The notes: generated by a model from the letters alone, not told the origin. 64,000 nucleotides of DNA from JALZUR01 sp965205365 (GCA_965205365.1 CBDBGT010000005.1:434001-498000); one strand, 5' to 3'; counted from the first letter of the stretch, positions 16,506 through 28,800 are shown. Made by a program: numbers and translations.

Positions 16506-18347
16506 TTAAATATGCACTACATCAATTTCTAATTCATGGGTTAGGGTCTCTTCGATTTCTGATTTTTTTCCGTATAGGTGGGATAAACCTCCAAGGAAAA
16601 TGGATTTAAAATTTACAGTTTTTCTTAGAGTTTGTAGTCCTTCTGTAAGGCTTCCAGGTAGAATTTTAACTCTTAAAACCATATCAACATCTTTATAGAT
16701 TGGAACAATTTGTTGAGAAACAACTCGTTGTAAGAGCTCATAAAAATATCCTTTAGGGTCTTGGCCGTTTTCAGCATGGAAAATAACAAGCTCAAAGGGC
16801 TCAGGTCTTTGAACTGTGTTGTTTTGAATATGTTTGATAGAGGCGTTGATAAGTCTTCTTGCGCCAGTACCACCAGTGCAGAGAATATATTTTTTAAGGT
16901 CTTTAGGAAGGTTAGTTTGTTTAGCAAATTTACCAGTTCCAAGTCTTAAATCAGATCTTGTTTCAAGTCTGTTTTCCAAAATTCCCCAGCGATAAAAGGC
17001 CATAACTAAAAGTATCATGGCTAAGAGTTGAATGAGCATAGACCTTGCCTCACCGTTTGAGTGTAGGAATAAGGTGAGCTGAGCAAAAAGAAGAACACAC
17101 CCTGAGAGAAGAGGGATAACAGGGATGCTGTTTTTTTTTGTTACAAAAAGCCAAGAACTTAAAAAATTACGTGGAGTATCTTTTCTTAAAGGCCTGTTTC
17201 TTAAAAGAACAACGCCTACACAAAAACTCACCATAACGCCAAGGAAGGCGATCTCATAAACCTTTGCTAAAATTCCAACTTCTCCAGCAACAAGGGCACA
17301 CATCATAAGGGCAATAACCATAAAAGGTACTGCAATAAGAGGGTAACCTTGAAGTTGAGGGTACTTATGAGCTACTCGTGTAAGCATGAACCTTGGCAGA
17401 TTTCCTTGTTTTGCCATTGTAGTAGATAAACCAATAAAGCCTACAAATGCAGTGTTGGTTGCAGCAAATAAAGTTAAGGTAGCGTCAATTACAATAACAG
17501 TTAGTAAAAAGCGTCCACCAAGTTTATTGCTTAAAATTGAAAGTAAGGCGTCTGTATTTTTCATAACCTCATCTTGAGAAAGAAGTGCTAAGCAGAGAAA
17601 AGAAATTGCCGGAGCTGTTAGAGAAACTAAAATTATAACAGTTTTATAAAGTTTTCTAACAGTCTCTAGTGCAGGTCCTTCAAGCTCTTCAACAATTTGT
17701 GCAGCAGACTCAAAACCTGTAATTCCTAAAAACCCTGCAGCAAAGCCATACATAAGAAGATTAAAAGAAAGGTGACCGCTTGGTGTTTTAAACTCTGTAA
17801 AGCCTGAAAGATCAATACCTCCCCAGTTCCAAATTAAAAACCCAAGGCCCCAAAGAGATATTATGATAAGAAGAGCAAAGTGAAATGCTGCAATAACAGT
17901 GACAAGTTTTGCAGGTTCTTTCATTCCTTTGATATTTAATAAAGCGAAAAAAATTATTGGAATAAAAGCAAGTAAAACTACGGTTGAGTTAGACAGTCCA
18001 TGCTTCCACATGGAAGAAAGATAATGAGCTCCTGATAATGAGCTTACGGCAGCTGTTGCAAGATATGAGACAACAGTGAGTGCTCCAGCAAGTACAGCAG
18101 CCTGCCTTCCTAAAGAGCGAAGTATCATAGAATATGCTCCACCATTGTATGGGGAAAGTGCTAAACCTTCCTCATAAGTTTTTTTAAAAGCCCACATCAT
18201 AAGGCAAACAGCAAGAATTATTAAGGGAGCAAGGTAGCCAACAATAGGAAATAAAATTCCTGTTCCATAAAAAACAGACGTTCCAATATCTGCACCAACT
18301 ACACCTGCTGCAATTATCCAGTTTAAGCTTGATTTCTGGCTTTCCAA
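16506..18347 (-). CDS. APC-superfamily amino-acid permease with C-terminal cytoplasmic (USP-like) domain
   Basis: I place the start at the TTG at 18347, because AGGGGG precedes it; the frame is open to 18428 but those 27 codons have no ribosome site. The product is 613 residues. About twelve hydrophobic segments occupy the first 450, with AAGVVGADIGTSVFYGTG in the first unwound helix and GFLGITGFESAAQIVEE in TM6, both typical of amino acid/polyamine/organocation permeases. After the last helix there is a soluble tail of about 140 residues (YILCTGGTGARRLINASIKH ... LEIDVVHI) that resembles a universal-stress-protein fold, seen in some APC proteins as a regulatory part. The substrate cannot be read. 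Confidence 0.85.
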   Translation of the reverse strand: MESQKSSLNWIIAAGVVGADIGTSVFYGTGILFPIVGYLAPLIILAVCLMMWAFKKTYEEGLALSPYNGGAYSMILRSLGRQAAVLAGALTVVSYLATAAVSSLSGAHYLSSMWKHGLSNSTVVLLAFIPIIFFALLNIKGMKEPAKLVTVIAAFHFALLIIISLWGLGFLIWNWGGIDLSGFTEFKTPSGHLSFNLLMYGFAAGFLGITGFESAAQIVEELEGPALETVRKLYKTVIILVSLTAPAISFLCLALLSQDEVMKNTDALLSILSNKLGGRFLLTVIVIDATLTLFAATNTAFVGFIGLSTTMAKQGNLPRFMLTRVAHKYPQLQGYPLIAVPFMVIALMMCALVAGEVGILAKVYEIAFLGVMVSFCVGVVLLRNRPLRKDTPRNFLSSWLFVTKKNSIPVIPLLSGCVLLFAQLTLFLHSNGEARSMLIQLLAMILLVMAFYRWGILENRLETRSDLRLGTGKFAKQTNLPKDLKKYILCTGGTGARRLINASIKHIQNNTVQRPEPFELVIFHAENGQDPKGYFYELLQRVVSQQIVPIYKDVDMVLRVKILPGSLTEGLQTLRKTVNFKSIFLGGLSHLYGKKSEIEETLTHELEIDVVHI

Positions 18348-18385
18348 TACTGACCCCCTGTATTTTATTACCCTACTGTGAATAA

Positions 18386-18526
18386 ATGAATGGAGAAAAG
18401 AAGAATTGCCTTTTATGTGGTGCTGCAAGGGATAAAAAAACTAAATTATTTTTAGATTGCTTAAGATGTGGACTCTTTAAGAAGGGTTTTGTATTTTTTA
18501 ATTTCTTCTGTATGAAAGCAAGTTGA
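18386..18526 (+). CDS. Tiny zinc-ribbon ORF, possible methyltransferase remnant
   Basis: 46 codons: MNGEKKNCLLCGAARDKK then LFLDCLRCGLFKKGF. The CxxC ... CxxC pair in this spacing is the zinc ribbon that starts many SAM-dependent methyltransferases (CxxCG ... YxCxxCGL). No methyltransferase follows, so this is a truncated remnant or a small zinc protein. It overlaps the upstream region of the divergent permease gene. Confidence 0.3.
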   Translation: MNGEKKNCLLCGAARDKKTKLFLDCLRCGLFKKGFVFFNFFCMKAS

Positions 18527-18832
18527 TTTTAAATAAAGTTTTTAAAGCACTGTGTTTTTGCATAAGTTTTCCGGACTTTAGCAACTTTTATCACCGGTTT
18601 TTCTTACTAGCAACCAATTTTGTTTGAATAAAAATTTTAAAAAAAGTGTCTTAACATAAGCCTTTTCATTGTTTTAATTGGAATCACATTTGTCTAACAA
18701 CCCATTCATTCTTCTCCTTGGGCCTTAAGCTTTGAAACTGTTTATTTTTTTTAAAAAATGAACAGTTATCACCACAAAGTCCTCTATGTGGGTGAGGGGT
18801 TTAGTAGGAATAGCTTTATTTAATTATGACCT

Positions 18833-19507
18833 ATGTCTAAAGGCTCACCTGGAATAAATAGGCTTTTAAGAGGTTACACAGGAGTGATACAAGGAGATGA
18901 GCACTCATGTTGTAATAAAATAGAAAAAGAAATCTCTTTACGCCTAGGGTGTATGATCCATGGACGGCGTAGGTTTAAGGAAGCTTATGATTTGTCAGAA
19001 AAAAAATCAGAACTTGCCCTTGAAGGTTTAAGTTTTTTAAAAAACCTCTACAAATATGAAGAAAGTTATAAAAACTTAAACTTAAGTTCTTATGAAAGAT
19101 TTAAGAAAAGGAAGCTTGATCACAAGGCACTTTTAAAGACTTATAAAAAATGGTTGTTAGAGAATAAAAACAAAGTGCCTCCTAAATCAAAAATAGGAAA
19201 TGCTATAAACTATAGTCTAACTTATTGGGAGCATCTGACAGGTTACTTAAAAGATGGAAAATACGAAATAGACAATGGCTTTGTGGAAAGGCAGATTAAG
19301 CAATTTGCCTTGGGGCGTAAGAACTGGCTCTTTAGCACAAGCCCTCAAGGTGCCAAAGCTTCGTCAATACTCTATTCACTTTTAGTGACTATAAAGCTGA
19401 ATAAAAAAGACCTCTATAAAACTTTGGTTAAAATTTTATACCAACTCTTAAAAATCAAGATCCCAAAAGACTGGGAGGCTTTAGCAGATTTAATTTTGCA
19501 TTCATAG
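18833..19507 (+). pseudogene. C-terminal half of an IS66-family transposase
   Basis: 224 residues. GYTGVIQGDEHSCCNKIEKE, SLRLGCMIHGRRRFKEAYDL and YEIDNGFVERQIKQFALGRK are the last two catalytic regions of IS66 TnpC (second Asp and final Glu). FSTSPQGAKASSILYSLLVT and PKDWEALADLILHS close the protein. The N-terminal half and the accessory genes are missing. The left boundary has no recognisable terminus, so the fragment is a 5'-deleted copy. The right end of the element is present but split by an IS4-family element (19524-20741). Confidence 0.8.
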
Positions 19508-19523
19508 GGGGGGCGGTTTTAAG

Positions 19524-20741
19524 CTGACTTTTACCCACAAATAGGTCTAGGTTTTATAATTTTAAAATCAAAATAATATTAAACTCCAAATTGATTTTAA
19601 GAATTGGAGTTTTTGTGAATATTAAAAATGAATTTAAAAATCCTCAACTTGGTGATAAAGGACTTAACCACAGACTTGAATACCTTGCTGAGGCTTTCAG
19701 TAAAAATAATGGTGAGTCTATCTCTTTTTCATGCCAAGATTGGAAATCTTCTAAGGCGGCTTATAGATTCTTTGATAATGACAACTTTCAGGCTGAAGAA
19801 ATTCTCAAACCTCACATAAAACAAACGCTCAACAGAATGAATGCTCTAGATGAAAATGATATGTCTTTAATTTTACATGACTCAAGTGAAATAACTTTCT
19901 CAAAAAATAAAGTCTTTCAAGGCAACGCAGGATACTTAGAGTCCTACATAGATCATCGAAATGGTAAAGAGTACGATACACCAGGTTTAATGATATATTC
20001 ATCTCTTGCTCTATGAAGTAAAAGGGGAGTTCCTTTAGGTTTAGTGAATGAAAAAATGTGGTCTCGTGATTCTAAAAACAGAAGAAAAATAAGAAAAGCT
20101 GGAAAGAACTTTACCAGAGTCCCTGTTCAAGAAAAAGAAAGTTTTAGTTGGATTGAGGGGGTGAACTCAGTTGTTGCTGAATTTCAAGCTGAAAAGCAAG
20201 TGCACATTTGTGACCGAGGTGCGGATATGTATGAGTTATTTTTTAATTGTATCAGTTTTGGTACAAACTTTTTAATTCGTGGAGTTCATGATAGGTGTAC
20301 ATCAAGGAAGAGAAAGTGAACTGGTATAAACTTCGTTGGAATATAGAAGTGTATTTTAAGACGTTAAAATCAGGTTTTAGTGTAGAGAAAAGTCGTTTAA
20401 GGAGTTTAGAGAGGATCAAAAAGTATGTAGCGTTTACGAGTGTTTTAGCTTGGCGAATATTTTGGATTTCAAAGATTTCTAGAGTTGATTGCGAAGTAAA
20501 TGCAGATCACTGTTTTACAAAAGAGGAACAAGTTTTGTTATCAAAATTAGAAGAGCAGTCAGGCAGGTTATGAGGAGCAAATGATAGCTTGGCAAAATTT
20601 GTAAAATCGTTTGCAAGACTAGGAGGTTATTTAGCAAGGAACTCTGACCCACCTCCAGGCCAACAAGTTCTGTGGAGGGCGATGATAAAATTTAATGATA
20701 TTAAAACAGGTAATAACTTATGATTTGTGGGTAAAAGTCAG
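19524..20741. mobile_element. IS4-family (IS50/Tn5-like) element, copy 1, defective
   Basis: 1218 bp. Terminal inverted repeats CTGACTTTTACCCACAAAT at 19524-19542 and its complement at 20723-20741. Flanked by a 9-bp direct repeat GGTTTTAAG (19515-19523 and 20742-20750), which fits IS4-family insertion. Further copies lie at 48702-49096 (partial) and 55586-56713 (opposite orientation). Confidence 0.9.
19615..20723 (+). pseudogene. Tn5-like transposase with internal stop and deletion
   Basis: The start is the GTG at 19615, five bases after GGAG. The N-terminus FKNPQLGDKGLNHRLEYLAE then SSKAAYRFFDNDNF and ILHDSSEITF match the Tn5 transposase DNA-binding and first catalytic regions. A TGA at 20014 interrupts it (SSLAL*SKRG). 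The frame continues to HICDRGADMYELF (second Asp region) and RGVHDR. The sequence then jumps by frame change and apparent deletion of over 100 codons to WYKLRWNIEVYFKTLKSG, which has the final catalytic Glu. A further TGA at 20571 is unique to this copy. It cannot make an active enzyme. Confidence 0.85.
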
Positions 20742-20812
20742 GGTTTTAAGGCGCTTACTAATAATCATCAAAAGAAGCAACTACTGCTGCTCCTTTGATG
20801 ACAAATTAATTG

Positions 20813-21307
20813 CTATAGGAAGAGGTCTGCCATTGATTTATGAAAACAGTTTATGTTGATTTTCTGAGCTTGATCCATTAATACTACAAACCTATCATCT
20901 ACACCACCAGCTATAGAAGAATTGGATAGAGGGTTGGTTTTTATTAGAGACCAGTTAACCCTACTTACGTGAATTATTAACATTTTTTTATCTTTAGAAG
21001 GTACTCCATTAAGAAGTGATACTGAAATAGCAATAGAATCATCTAATTTTTTCCAGTCTTCATCTAGAAATAGTCCAATGTCGCCAACGTTAACAGTTTT
21101 AATTACTTTTTTATCTTTTATAAAAAGAATTTGTCCACCTTGTTCGTTTGCGAGCACTTCGCCTGTAAATATATCAGTCCTTTCAGAATCGATTATACAC
21201 ATATAGTCTGACTCACCTTCAACAGTGATTTGGTTTTTGGTAGCAAATGCTGATACTGAAAAAACTATTCCAATGAGAGTTATTAGTATTTTAGTTTTGA
21301 TATTCAT
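20813..21307 (-). CDS. Small secreted protein of unknown function
   Basis: 164 residues with a clear signal peptide (MNIKTKILITLIGIVFSVSA, cleavage after AFA). The mature part is beta-rich with two Cys (about 37 and 154) that could pair. GEVLANEQGGQILFIKDKKV and a basic segment near VSRVNWSLIK are visible, but I do not recognise a family. The start has a GGAG-like site upstream (reverse strand AAGGAGAAGCAAAA). It lies alone between mobile-element remnants, so it may be an accessory gene. Confidence 0.6.
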   Translation of the reverse strand: MNIKTKILITLIGIVFSVSAFATKNQITVEGESDYMCIIDSERTDIFTGEVLANEQGGQILFIKDKKVIKTVNVGDIGLFLDEDWKKLDDSIAISVSLLNGVPSKDKKMLIIHVSRVNWSLIKTNPLSNSSIAGGVDDRFVVLMDQAQKININCFHKSMADLFL

Positions 21308-21859
21308 TTTTGCTTCTCCTTATTAAGTTTTGGCCATAAAGCGTAATTGCAATGTCTTGTGGCATTCACATTCCAGTAAAATGAAATAGAGTCAAGTTTT
21401 TAAAATTAAACATGGCGTTAAACCCTCAATACCTTTGTATATAAGGCTTATAAGAGAGGTCTAGGTTAGAATCAAACTCCATAAAAACCTGTTTAAACTG
21501 GTTAAACAATAGCCTTATGATGAACAAGTAGCTCTTTATTTTTTAGTGCCTTAATAATGGGTCAGTGGATCTAAAAACCGTAATAGTTATAACCTAAATC
21601 TTTGTCTTAAAGCTTAAGTTTATTTAGCCTTTTGTTAATTTCTAAGGGTTTAAGTTTACTGACCTATATCATGGAAAATAAATATGAATATTACATATAT
21701 TTTCAGTCTAAGCCATTGACATAAGCGTGTTAATTTGTGAAAACACATATCTTTGCAGTTAGAGCAACCTGTTTTAAGGGTGTTTTTCATTAATTGAGCA
21801 CCAACTAATTTAGGACTCTAAGTGCGATTTTTTTTGCTCTAAGCTTACTTAATTTGAGT
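21308..21859. other. Non-coding or decayed region
   Basis: About 550 A+T-rich bases with no convincing gene on either strand. One imperfect palindrome AACCTGTTTAAACTGGTT at 21486-21503 (one mismatched pair) could be a protein-binding site. Nothing else recognisable. Confidence 0.4.
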
Positions 21860-22183
21860 AAAATGGAAGTAGCCATGCACTAGGATAACTACCTAGACCA
21901 ATATTCTTTTGAAGATTCAAAGCACTGATGCCAGTTTTTTGTGAAGTGAACCACCAAATTGCATAGAACCAAGTTTTTAAGGGAAGCCTCCTTCATTGAA
22001 AAATAGTTTCTTTTTTTACTGAGTTTTTGAATCTACAAGATTGGCAGCGGCGAAGGCCTGATGACTTTTTCCAAAAATCATCATAACCACAGGCCTGGCA
22101 GTGAAAGCCTTTACTCCAACGGACCTCTTCTAAAAAGTTTAAGCAATCATCCTCACTAGTGAAGATCTTATCAAATTCTTAAA
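21860..22183 (-). pseudogene. N-terminal part of an IS1595-family transposase, decayed
   Basis: The reverse strand from 22183 reads EFDKIFTSEDDCLNFLEEVR, then WSKGFHCQACGYDDFWKKSS and RCQSCRFKN, the zinc ribbon typical of IS1595 transposases. After a TGA it continues RRLPLKTWFYAIWWFTSQK then GISALNLQKNIGLGSYPSAW. The order matches the family exactly; one stop codon and loss of the catalytic part make it dead. It is a different subgroup from the IS1016-like element at 10620-12862, which lacks the zinc ribbon. Confidence 0.7.
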
Positions 22184-22860
22184 GGTTTTTAGGAAATCTT
22201 AAGTCTCATATATTAGATTTGAACTTCAAGGCCAGTCAAGTGTATACTCAGGTAAAATATTTTTGAGTAAATTATAGAATTGAATTTTAAAACATACAGG
22301 CAAAGTTTTTATTTTTTTAATCAATAAAGGTTCGTGTTGTTTCCATTCTTTTAACTTTCTTGCCAGCTTCTGGAATGAAAGATTCCACTTCACGCCAAAA
22401 CACAACAAGCTTAGGGTTGTTTTTTATACTTGATAACTTTTCACAATGGTTGTTGAAGCTGTTTTTTGAATTTTAAAAAAAAATCTCATGGCTTAAAGCT
22501 AAGGGGAAGAACTGTTGTTTTTATAAATCTATCTAATAATGAGAATTTAAAGGTACGGTGGGTGTATAAATACAGTGGTATTTAACGCTTTTTTCTTTAG
22601 TAAAAAAGCTATTAAACTTATCATTAAAAAGTGTCAATTTGAGATTAAGCGTCATAAAAGTGGTTTATGTTGTATTAAAATACAAAAAAATTTTAAAGGT
22701 TTTAAAACTAACTAATAGTCTAGTTTAAGAGGGGGGTTTTTTTTATAAACTTAAGTCTTAAAAATGCCATCTTTAGTCATAAAAACTAAGGCAAATATGA
22801 ACTTATATATATATAGAGCCGATAAGGCTACTAGGTAAAGTGTAAAAAAGCAGGTTATAT
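22184..22860. other. Long upstream region of the giant surface-protein gene
   Basis: About 680 A+T-rich bases with no convincing gene (a 60-codon reverse ORF at 22226-22408 has no support). It should hold the promoter and leader of the DUF11 operon. GCCGATAA at 22818-22825 resembles a sigma-28 -10 box, but no TAAA -35 is at the right distance, so I do not call a promoter. A weak AGGT site is near the TTG start. Confidence 0.35.
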
Positions 22861-25800
22861 TTGGATTTTATTCGGTACATTTATACAGGGGTATTTTTAT
22901 TAGCATTCAATGTTGGTAGTGGTGTTGCTGTTGCACAGACTTGTTCGGATTTGACTCCAAATATTTATCAACCAAATCAGGTGATTATAAACTTAGATGC
23001 AAATGTATTAGATTCTATTTTTGATGGAAGTGGTAACAATGCAAACAGTAGTAACTTTTCAGGTGAGGTTCAAAGGTGGAAAAACGCTGAAGATCTAAAT
23101 AATGGGCCTGAATTAACTGCTCCATCCCTTAATGCAAGGCCTAGCTTTGTACAGGGAGAAAACTCTGGTGGGCGAGTGGTCAACTATCTAAGTGCTGATG
23201 GTATTGATGACTCTCTTGAGTATTCAGCAGGTTTACAGAATAAAAGCTTTACAGTTTATTTTGCGTTAGAGTCACTTTTAGACCCACAAGATGATCAGAG
23301 TCACCAGGCTTTTATGAGTGCGGGAGTAAGTAATACTGATGTTGGGTCCTGGCAGTTTGATCTGTCTCAAGCAGGTCCTAATCAAAACAATTGTGATGAG
23401 GTAAATCAATTTTCTTGGCTCATGAGAGACGGGGCTGGTGCATATCGTCTTTGTGGTCGAACTCTTGATAACAAGCGTCACTCTTTTTATTTAACCTACG
23501 ATGCCTCAGCTAAAGAAGCAAAATTTTTTGTAGACGGAATTCTTTATGATTCAAGAAATGTCAATGATCAACTCGATATTGACAATGTAAAATTGTGGGT
23601 AAATAGGAATAACCGTAGTTACCAGAAAGGTTTTATATATGAATTTGGAATGCTTAACTTTGCTGAAACGGATTTTTCAAGACTAGCTAATTACTTAAAT
23701 TGTAAGTGGGATACTGTAAATGATGATATGGATCTTGATATTACAATTACCCCATCACTTGTGGCGCCTAACTTAGGTGAGACTGTTGTTTATACTGTGA
23801 ATGTTCATAATAGAGGGCCCAATGGAGCATCAGGTATAGGTGTTTCATCTATTGTACCAAGTGGTTTAACTTATGTTCCTGGAAGCATTAGCGGTGGTGA
23901 GGGTAGAGATGATTCTGATCCCTCGGGTGGTTTAAACTGGAGTATAGGTCCTCTTTTAGAGGGCGAGAGTGCGGTTCTGACTTTTGAGGCCATGGTAAAT
24001 ATAGGAACAGAGGGGCGGTTGATCACATCTAGTGCAGAGATTACAGAGTATATTGGTTTAGATGTGGATATGACTAATAATATAGGTACGGGGCAAATAA
24101 GAGTTCAAGGTGTTGATTTACATGTTGTAAAAACAGTGAACACAGTTGCTCCAGGATTAGGTCAGAAAGTTGATTATACCATTACAGTTTCGAATTTAGG
24201 TGTAGACCCTGCTACAGGAGTTGAATTAACAGATGTTTTGGATTCGAGATTAAATTATGCTGCAGCTTCCGCAAGTGGTGGAGCTTCATTAGATGACAGT
24301 GATCCAGGGGGGACAGGGATTGTTTGGACATTAGGAACTGTTGGCCCTAATGAAGTAGTAACATTACATTTTTCAGCAATGCCAAATGTATCTGAAACAA
24401 TTCCAAACTCAGCAGAAATAACAGCTGTGGATCAACCTGAGAGTGATGTATCTAATAACACAGGTTTAGTGAGTATTATTGTAGCTGCCGCTGATTTAGA
24501 TATTGATATTCAAGCAGATAAAGCAGTGGCAAATGAAGGTGATATGATCACCCTTACAATTAGTGTGGAAAATGTTAGTGCTCAAGTGCTTAATAGTGCT
24601 GAAATAAGATCCATCGTGCCAATTGGATTAAGTTATGTTTTATCTAGTGCTTCAGGTCCGGGTGTTACTGTAGATGATGCTGATCCAAAGGGTGATGGGA
24701 TTAAATTTCTTATAGATGATATTAATCCGAATTCAACTGTAGAAATAACTTATGAAGTTAGAGCAAATCAAGGAACTGCTTTAAACTACGGAAATAGAAC
24801 CATAGAAGGGTTTTTACAGGAAAGTACTCCAATAGATGAAAACACTGTTAATAACTCTTCAGATGTTACAATTACAATTATTAATTTTGATGCAGGCATT
24901 ACAAAAACAGTTACTCCTCTAACAGTTTTAGAAGGTGGGACGGCCTCTTATACTCTTACGGTAAATAATGCACAAGAAAACACATTAAATACTATTTTAG
25001 TAAGAGACGTTATACCAAATGGTGTAACGTATATACCAGGTTCGTGGAGCTCAAGTATTCCAGGCACTACTGTGGATGAATCTTCTCCCGCAGGAACGGG
25101 TTTAGAATTTACTATTCCACAATTAAGGCCTGCTAGTGAAGGGCCTTTAAATCAAGCCACTATTACGTTTGATGTCACTGTGGATCTTGGAGCTGAAAGT
25201 TTAATAGATATTGAAAACACGGCAAGTATTGTTTCTTTAGTGGAAAACGATACAAACATTGCAAATGACACCTCATCAATTTCTATAACTCCAAGTGCTT
25301 TTGACATAGGTATTTTACAGGAGGTGTCTGCAAATACCCTAGAAGAGGGGCAGAAAGTAACAGTAACTTTAAAACTTATGAATCATAATGCCCATGCTCC
25401 AGGAACTAATATTGTTGTAAGTAACATAGTTCCTGCAGGCCTAACCTATGTAGCAAATTCAATAAAAGGTGGTCATAGCAATGATGATTCAAGCCCTGAC
25501 GGAACAGGTTTAACTTGGACAATCAACTCTCTTCTAAGTCTAGTATCTAGCGAAGGACTAAGTTTTCAAGCTACTGTTGATCCAGGGGCTAAGGCCACCT
25601 TTGAAACAATTGCAAATATTGCACAGATTCAGTCATTAGATCAAGTTGATTCCGTTACAGAAAATAATAGTGCTGAAGAGATATTAACCATTAAAGGCTT
25701 AGATATAAGTTTGGATAAATCTGTAAGCAGTTCAACACCCATAGAAGGTGAAGAGGTTAAATACACAATTACAGTAGCAAACTTAAGTACACAAACTGCA

Positions 25801-28800
25801 ACAAATGTGAAGGTAAGAGACGTAGTTCCAAGTGGCCTAACCTACCTAGAAAATTCAATAGACGGTGGCCATAGCAATGATGCCTCAGATCCTGACGGAA
25901 CAGGCCTAACTTGGACCATTGGATCTATAGAGGGTGGTAAAAACGTAATATTAAGTTTTAAATCCATAGTGAATCCAGGAGCTCAAGCTTTAGGAACAAT
26001 TACAAACACTGCAGAATTAGTAAGCCTTAATGAAACTGAAGAGAACTCTACTAATAATATTGATACTGCCAATATAGAAGCAAAAATTTTTGATGTTAGA
26101 ATTGTTAAAACAGTGAGTGAAAATAATCCTGAAGAAGGTGAAACTGTAAGATACACTGTTACAGTTTCAAACATGTTCATTGGCACCATAGGAACTGGCC
26201 TAGTTATTAAAGATATAGTTCCACCAGGTATAACATATGTGCCAAATTCAATTTCAGGTGGCACATCAAGAGATGCCTCAGATCCTGACGGAACAGGCTT
26301 AACTTGGACCATTGATTCTATTCCAGGTGGAACAGATATAGATTTAATTTTTGATGGAGTTGTAGATGTTGGAGCAAAAGATGATTATGGAACAGTTACA
26401 AATACAGCTCAAATGACTGCTGTTGATCAGGTAGATTCTATATCAGAAAATAATCAAGGGTCAGTAGACATTACAGTAAAGGGAATAGATTTAGCTTTAA
26501 CTAAAACTGTGAGCAATGTGCTACCAACAGAAGGTGAAGAGGTTGAATACACAATTACAGTAGAAAATTTAAGTACACAGGCTGCAACAAATGTAAAGGT
26601 AAGGGACATAGTTCCACAAGGTGTAACATATATGCCAACTTCAATTTCAGGTGGCACATCAAGAGATACTTCAGATCCTGACGGAACAGGCTTAACTTGG
26701 ACCATTGGATCTATAGAAGGTCTAGGCAGCGTAACATTAAGTTTTAGATCCAGAGTGAATCCAGGAGCTCAAGCTTTAGGAACAATTACAAACACTGCAG
26801 AATTAGTAAGTCTTAACGAGACTGAGGAAGATTCGTCAAACAATAATGGAAGTGTAGGGATTACAGCAAAGGGAATAGATTTAGCTTTAACTAAAATTGT
26901 AAGTAATGCAGAGCCCATAGAAGGTGAAGAGGTTGAATACACAATTACAGTAGAAAATTTAAGTACACAGGCTGCAACAAATGTAAAGGTAAGGGACGTA
27001 GTTCCACAAGGTGTAACATATATGCCAACTTCAATTTCAGGTGGCACATCAAGAGATACTTCAGATCCTGACGGAACAGGCTTAACTTGGACCATTGGAT
27101 CTATAGAAGGTCTAGGCAGCGTAACATTAAGTTTTAGATCCAGAGTGAATCCAGGGGCTCAAGCTTTAGGAACAATTACAAACACTGCAGAATTAGTAAG
27201 TCTTAACGAGACTGAGGAAGATTCTTCAAACAATAATGGAAGTGTAGGGATTACAGCAAAGGGAATAGATTTAGCTTTAACTAAAATTGTAAGTAATGCA
27301 GAGCCCATAGAAGGTGAAGAGGTTGAGTACACAATTACAGTAGAAAATTTAAGTACACAGGCTGCAACAAATGTAAAGGTAAGGGACGTAGTTCCACAAG
27401 GTGTAACATATATGCCAACTTCAATTTCAGGTGGAACATCAAGAGATACTTCAGATCCTGACGGAACAGGCTTAACTTGGACCATTGGATCTATAGAGGG
27501 TGGTGAAGATGTAACATTAAGGTTTAGCTCTAGAGTGAATCCAGGAGCTCAAGCTTTAGGAACAATTACAAACACTGCAGAATTAGTAAGTCTTAACGAG
27601 ACTGAGGAAGATTCGTCAAACAATAATGGAAGTGTAGGGATTACAGCTGAAACATTTGATGTGGCAATTACAAAAACATCAAGTAAAGGAAGTGTTCAAG
27701 AAGGTGAGATATTTACATATACAATAAATGTTAGAAACACGTCTAGTAGAGCAGCTGGAACAAATATAATAATTACAGATATAGTTCCACCAGGTGTAAC
27801 ATATGTGCCAACTTCAATAGACGGTGGAACATTAAGAGACGATTCAAGTCCTGACGGAACAGGCTTAACTTGGACTATTTCAAGCTTAGCAGCAGACTTA
27901 GACACTAACCTAACATTTGAGGCAAGGGTGGATTTAGGTGCTCAAGGATCTCATGGGGTGGTGACTAATATGGCAACCATGACGAGTTTGGATCAATTAG
28001 ATTCAAATGCGTTAAATAATACAGGGGAAGCAGTGGTTACAATAGTAGGTTTAGATTTAAGTATAGTGAAAACTGTGAATAATGAAAATCCAGAAGAAGG
28101 TGAAGAGGTTACGTATACATTAGCAGTAGCAAACTCAAGTACACAAGTTGCTACAAATGTAGTGGTAAAAGATATAGTGCCAGCAGGTTTAACTTATGTT
28201 GAAGGTTCTATTTCGGGAGGTGACAGCAACAGTGGTTTAGATCCACCAGGTTCTGGGCTTAGGTGGGAAATGAATACAATAACCGGTAACACTACTAAGA
28301 ATCTGACATTTAGAGCCAAGGTAGATGCTGGTGCTAAAGCGGCCCATGTTAGTATTACAAATATAGGTGAGATTATATCTTTAGATCAGACAGATGACCA
28401 AGTGGCTAATAACATGAGTTCATCTGTTATTACAGTAAAGGGAATAGATTTAGCTTTAACTAAAACTGTGAGCAATGTGCTACCAACAGAAGGTGAAGAG
28501 GTTGAATACACAATTACAGTAGAAAATTTAAGTACACAGGCTGCAACAAATGTAAAAGTAAGGGACGTAGTTCCACAAGGTGTAACATATATGCCAACTT
28601 CAATTTCAGGTGGCACATCAAGAGATACTTCAGATCCTGACGGAACAGGCTTAACTTGGACCATTGGATCTATAGAGGGTGGTGAAGATGTAACATTAAG
28701 GTTTAGCTCTAGAGTGAATCCAGGAGCTCAAGCTTTAGGAACAATTACAAACACTGCAGAATTAGTAAGTCTTAACGAGACTGAGGAAGATTCGTCAAAC

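Larger units (their letters stand above)
18833..20758. mobile_element. 5'-truncated IS66 element whose right terminus is split by a Tn5-like IS
   Basis: After the IS66 transposase stop comes GGCGGTTTTAAG, then the inserted element, then GGTTTTAAGGCGCTTAC ending at 20758. Removing the insert and one duplicate restores GGCGGTTTTAAGGCGCTTAC, whose complement starts GTAAGCG as in IS66-family termini. Confidence 0.75.

Noticed and set aside
22226..22408. 60-codon reverse ORF in the long upstream region
   Set aside because: No ribosome site, no domain, and it lies among decayed transposase DNA.
22818..22825. GCCGATAA, resembling a sigma-28 -10 box before the giant gene
   Set aside because: No TAAA-type -35 box at the required distance; a single 8-mer is weak evidence.
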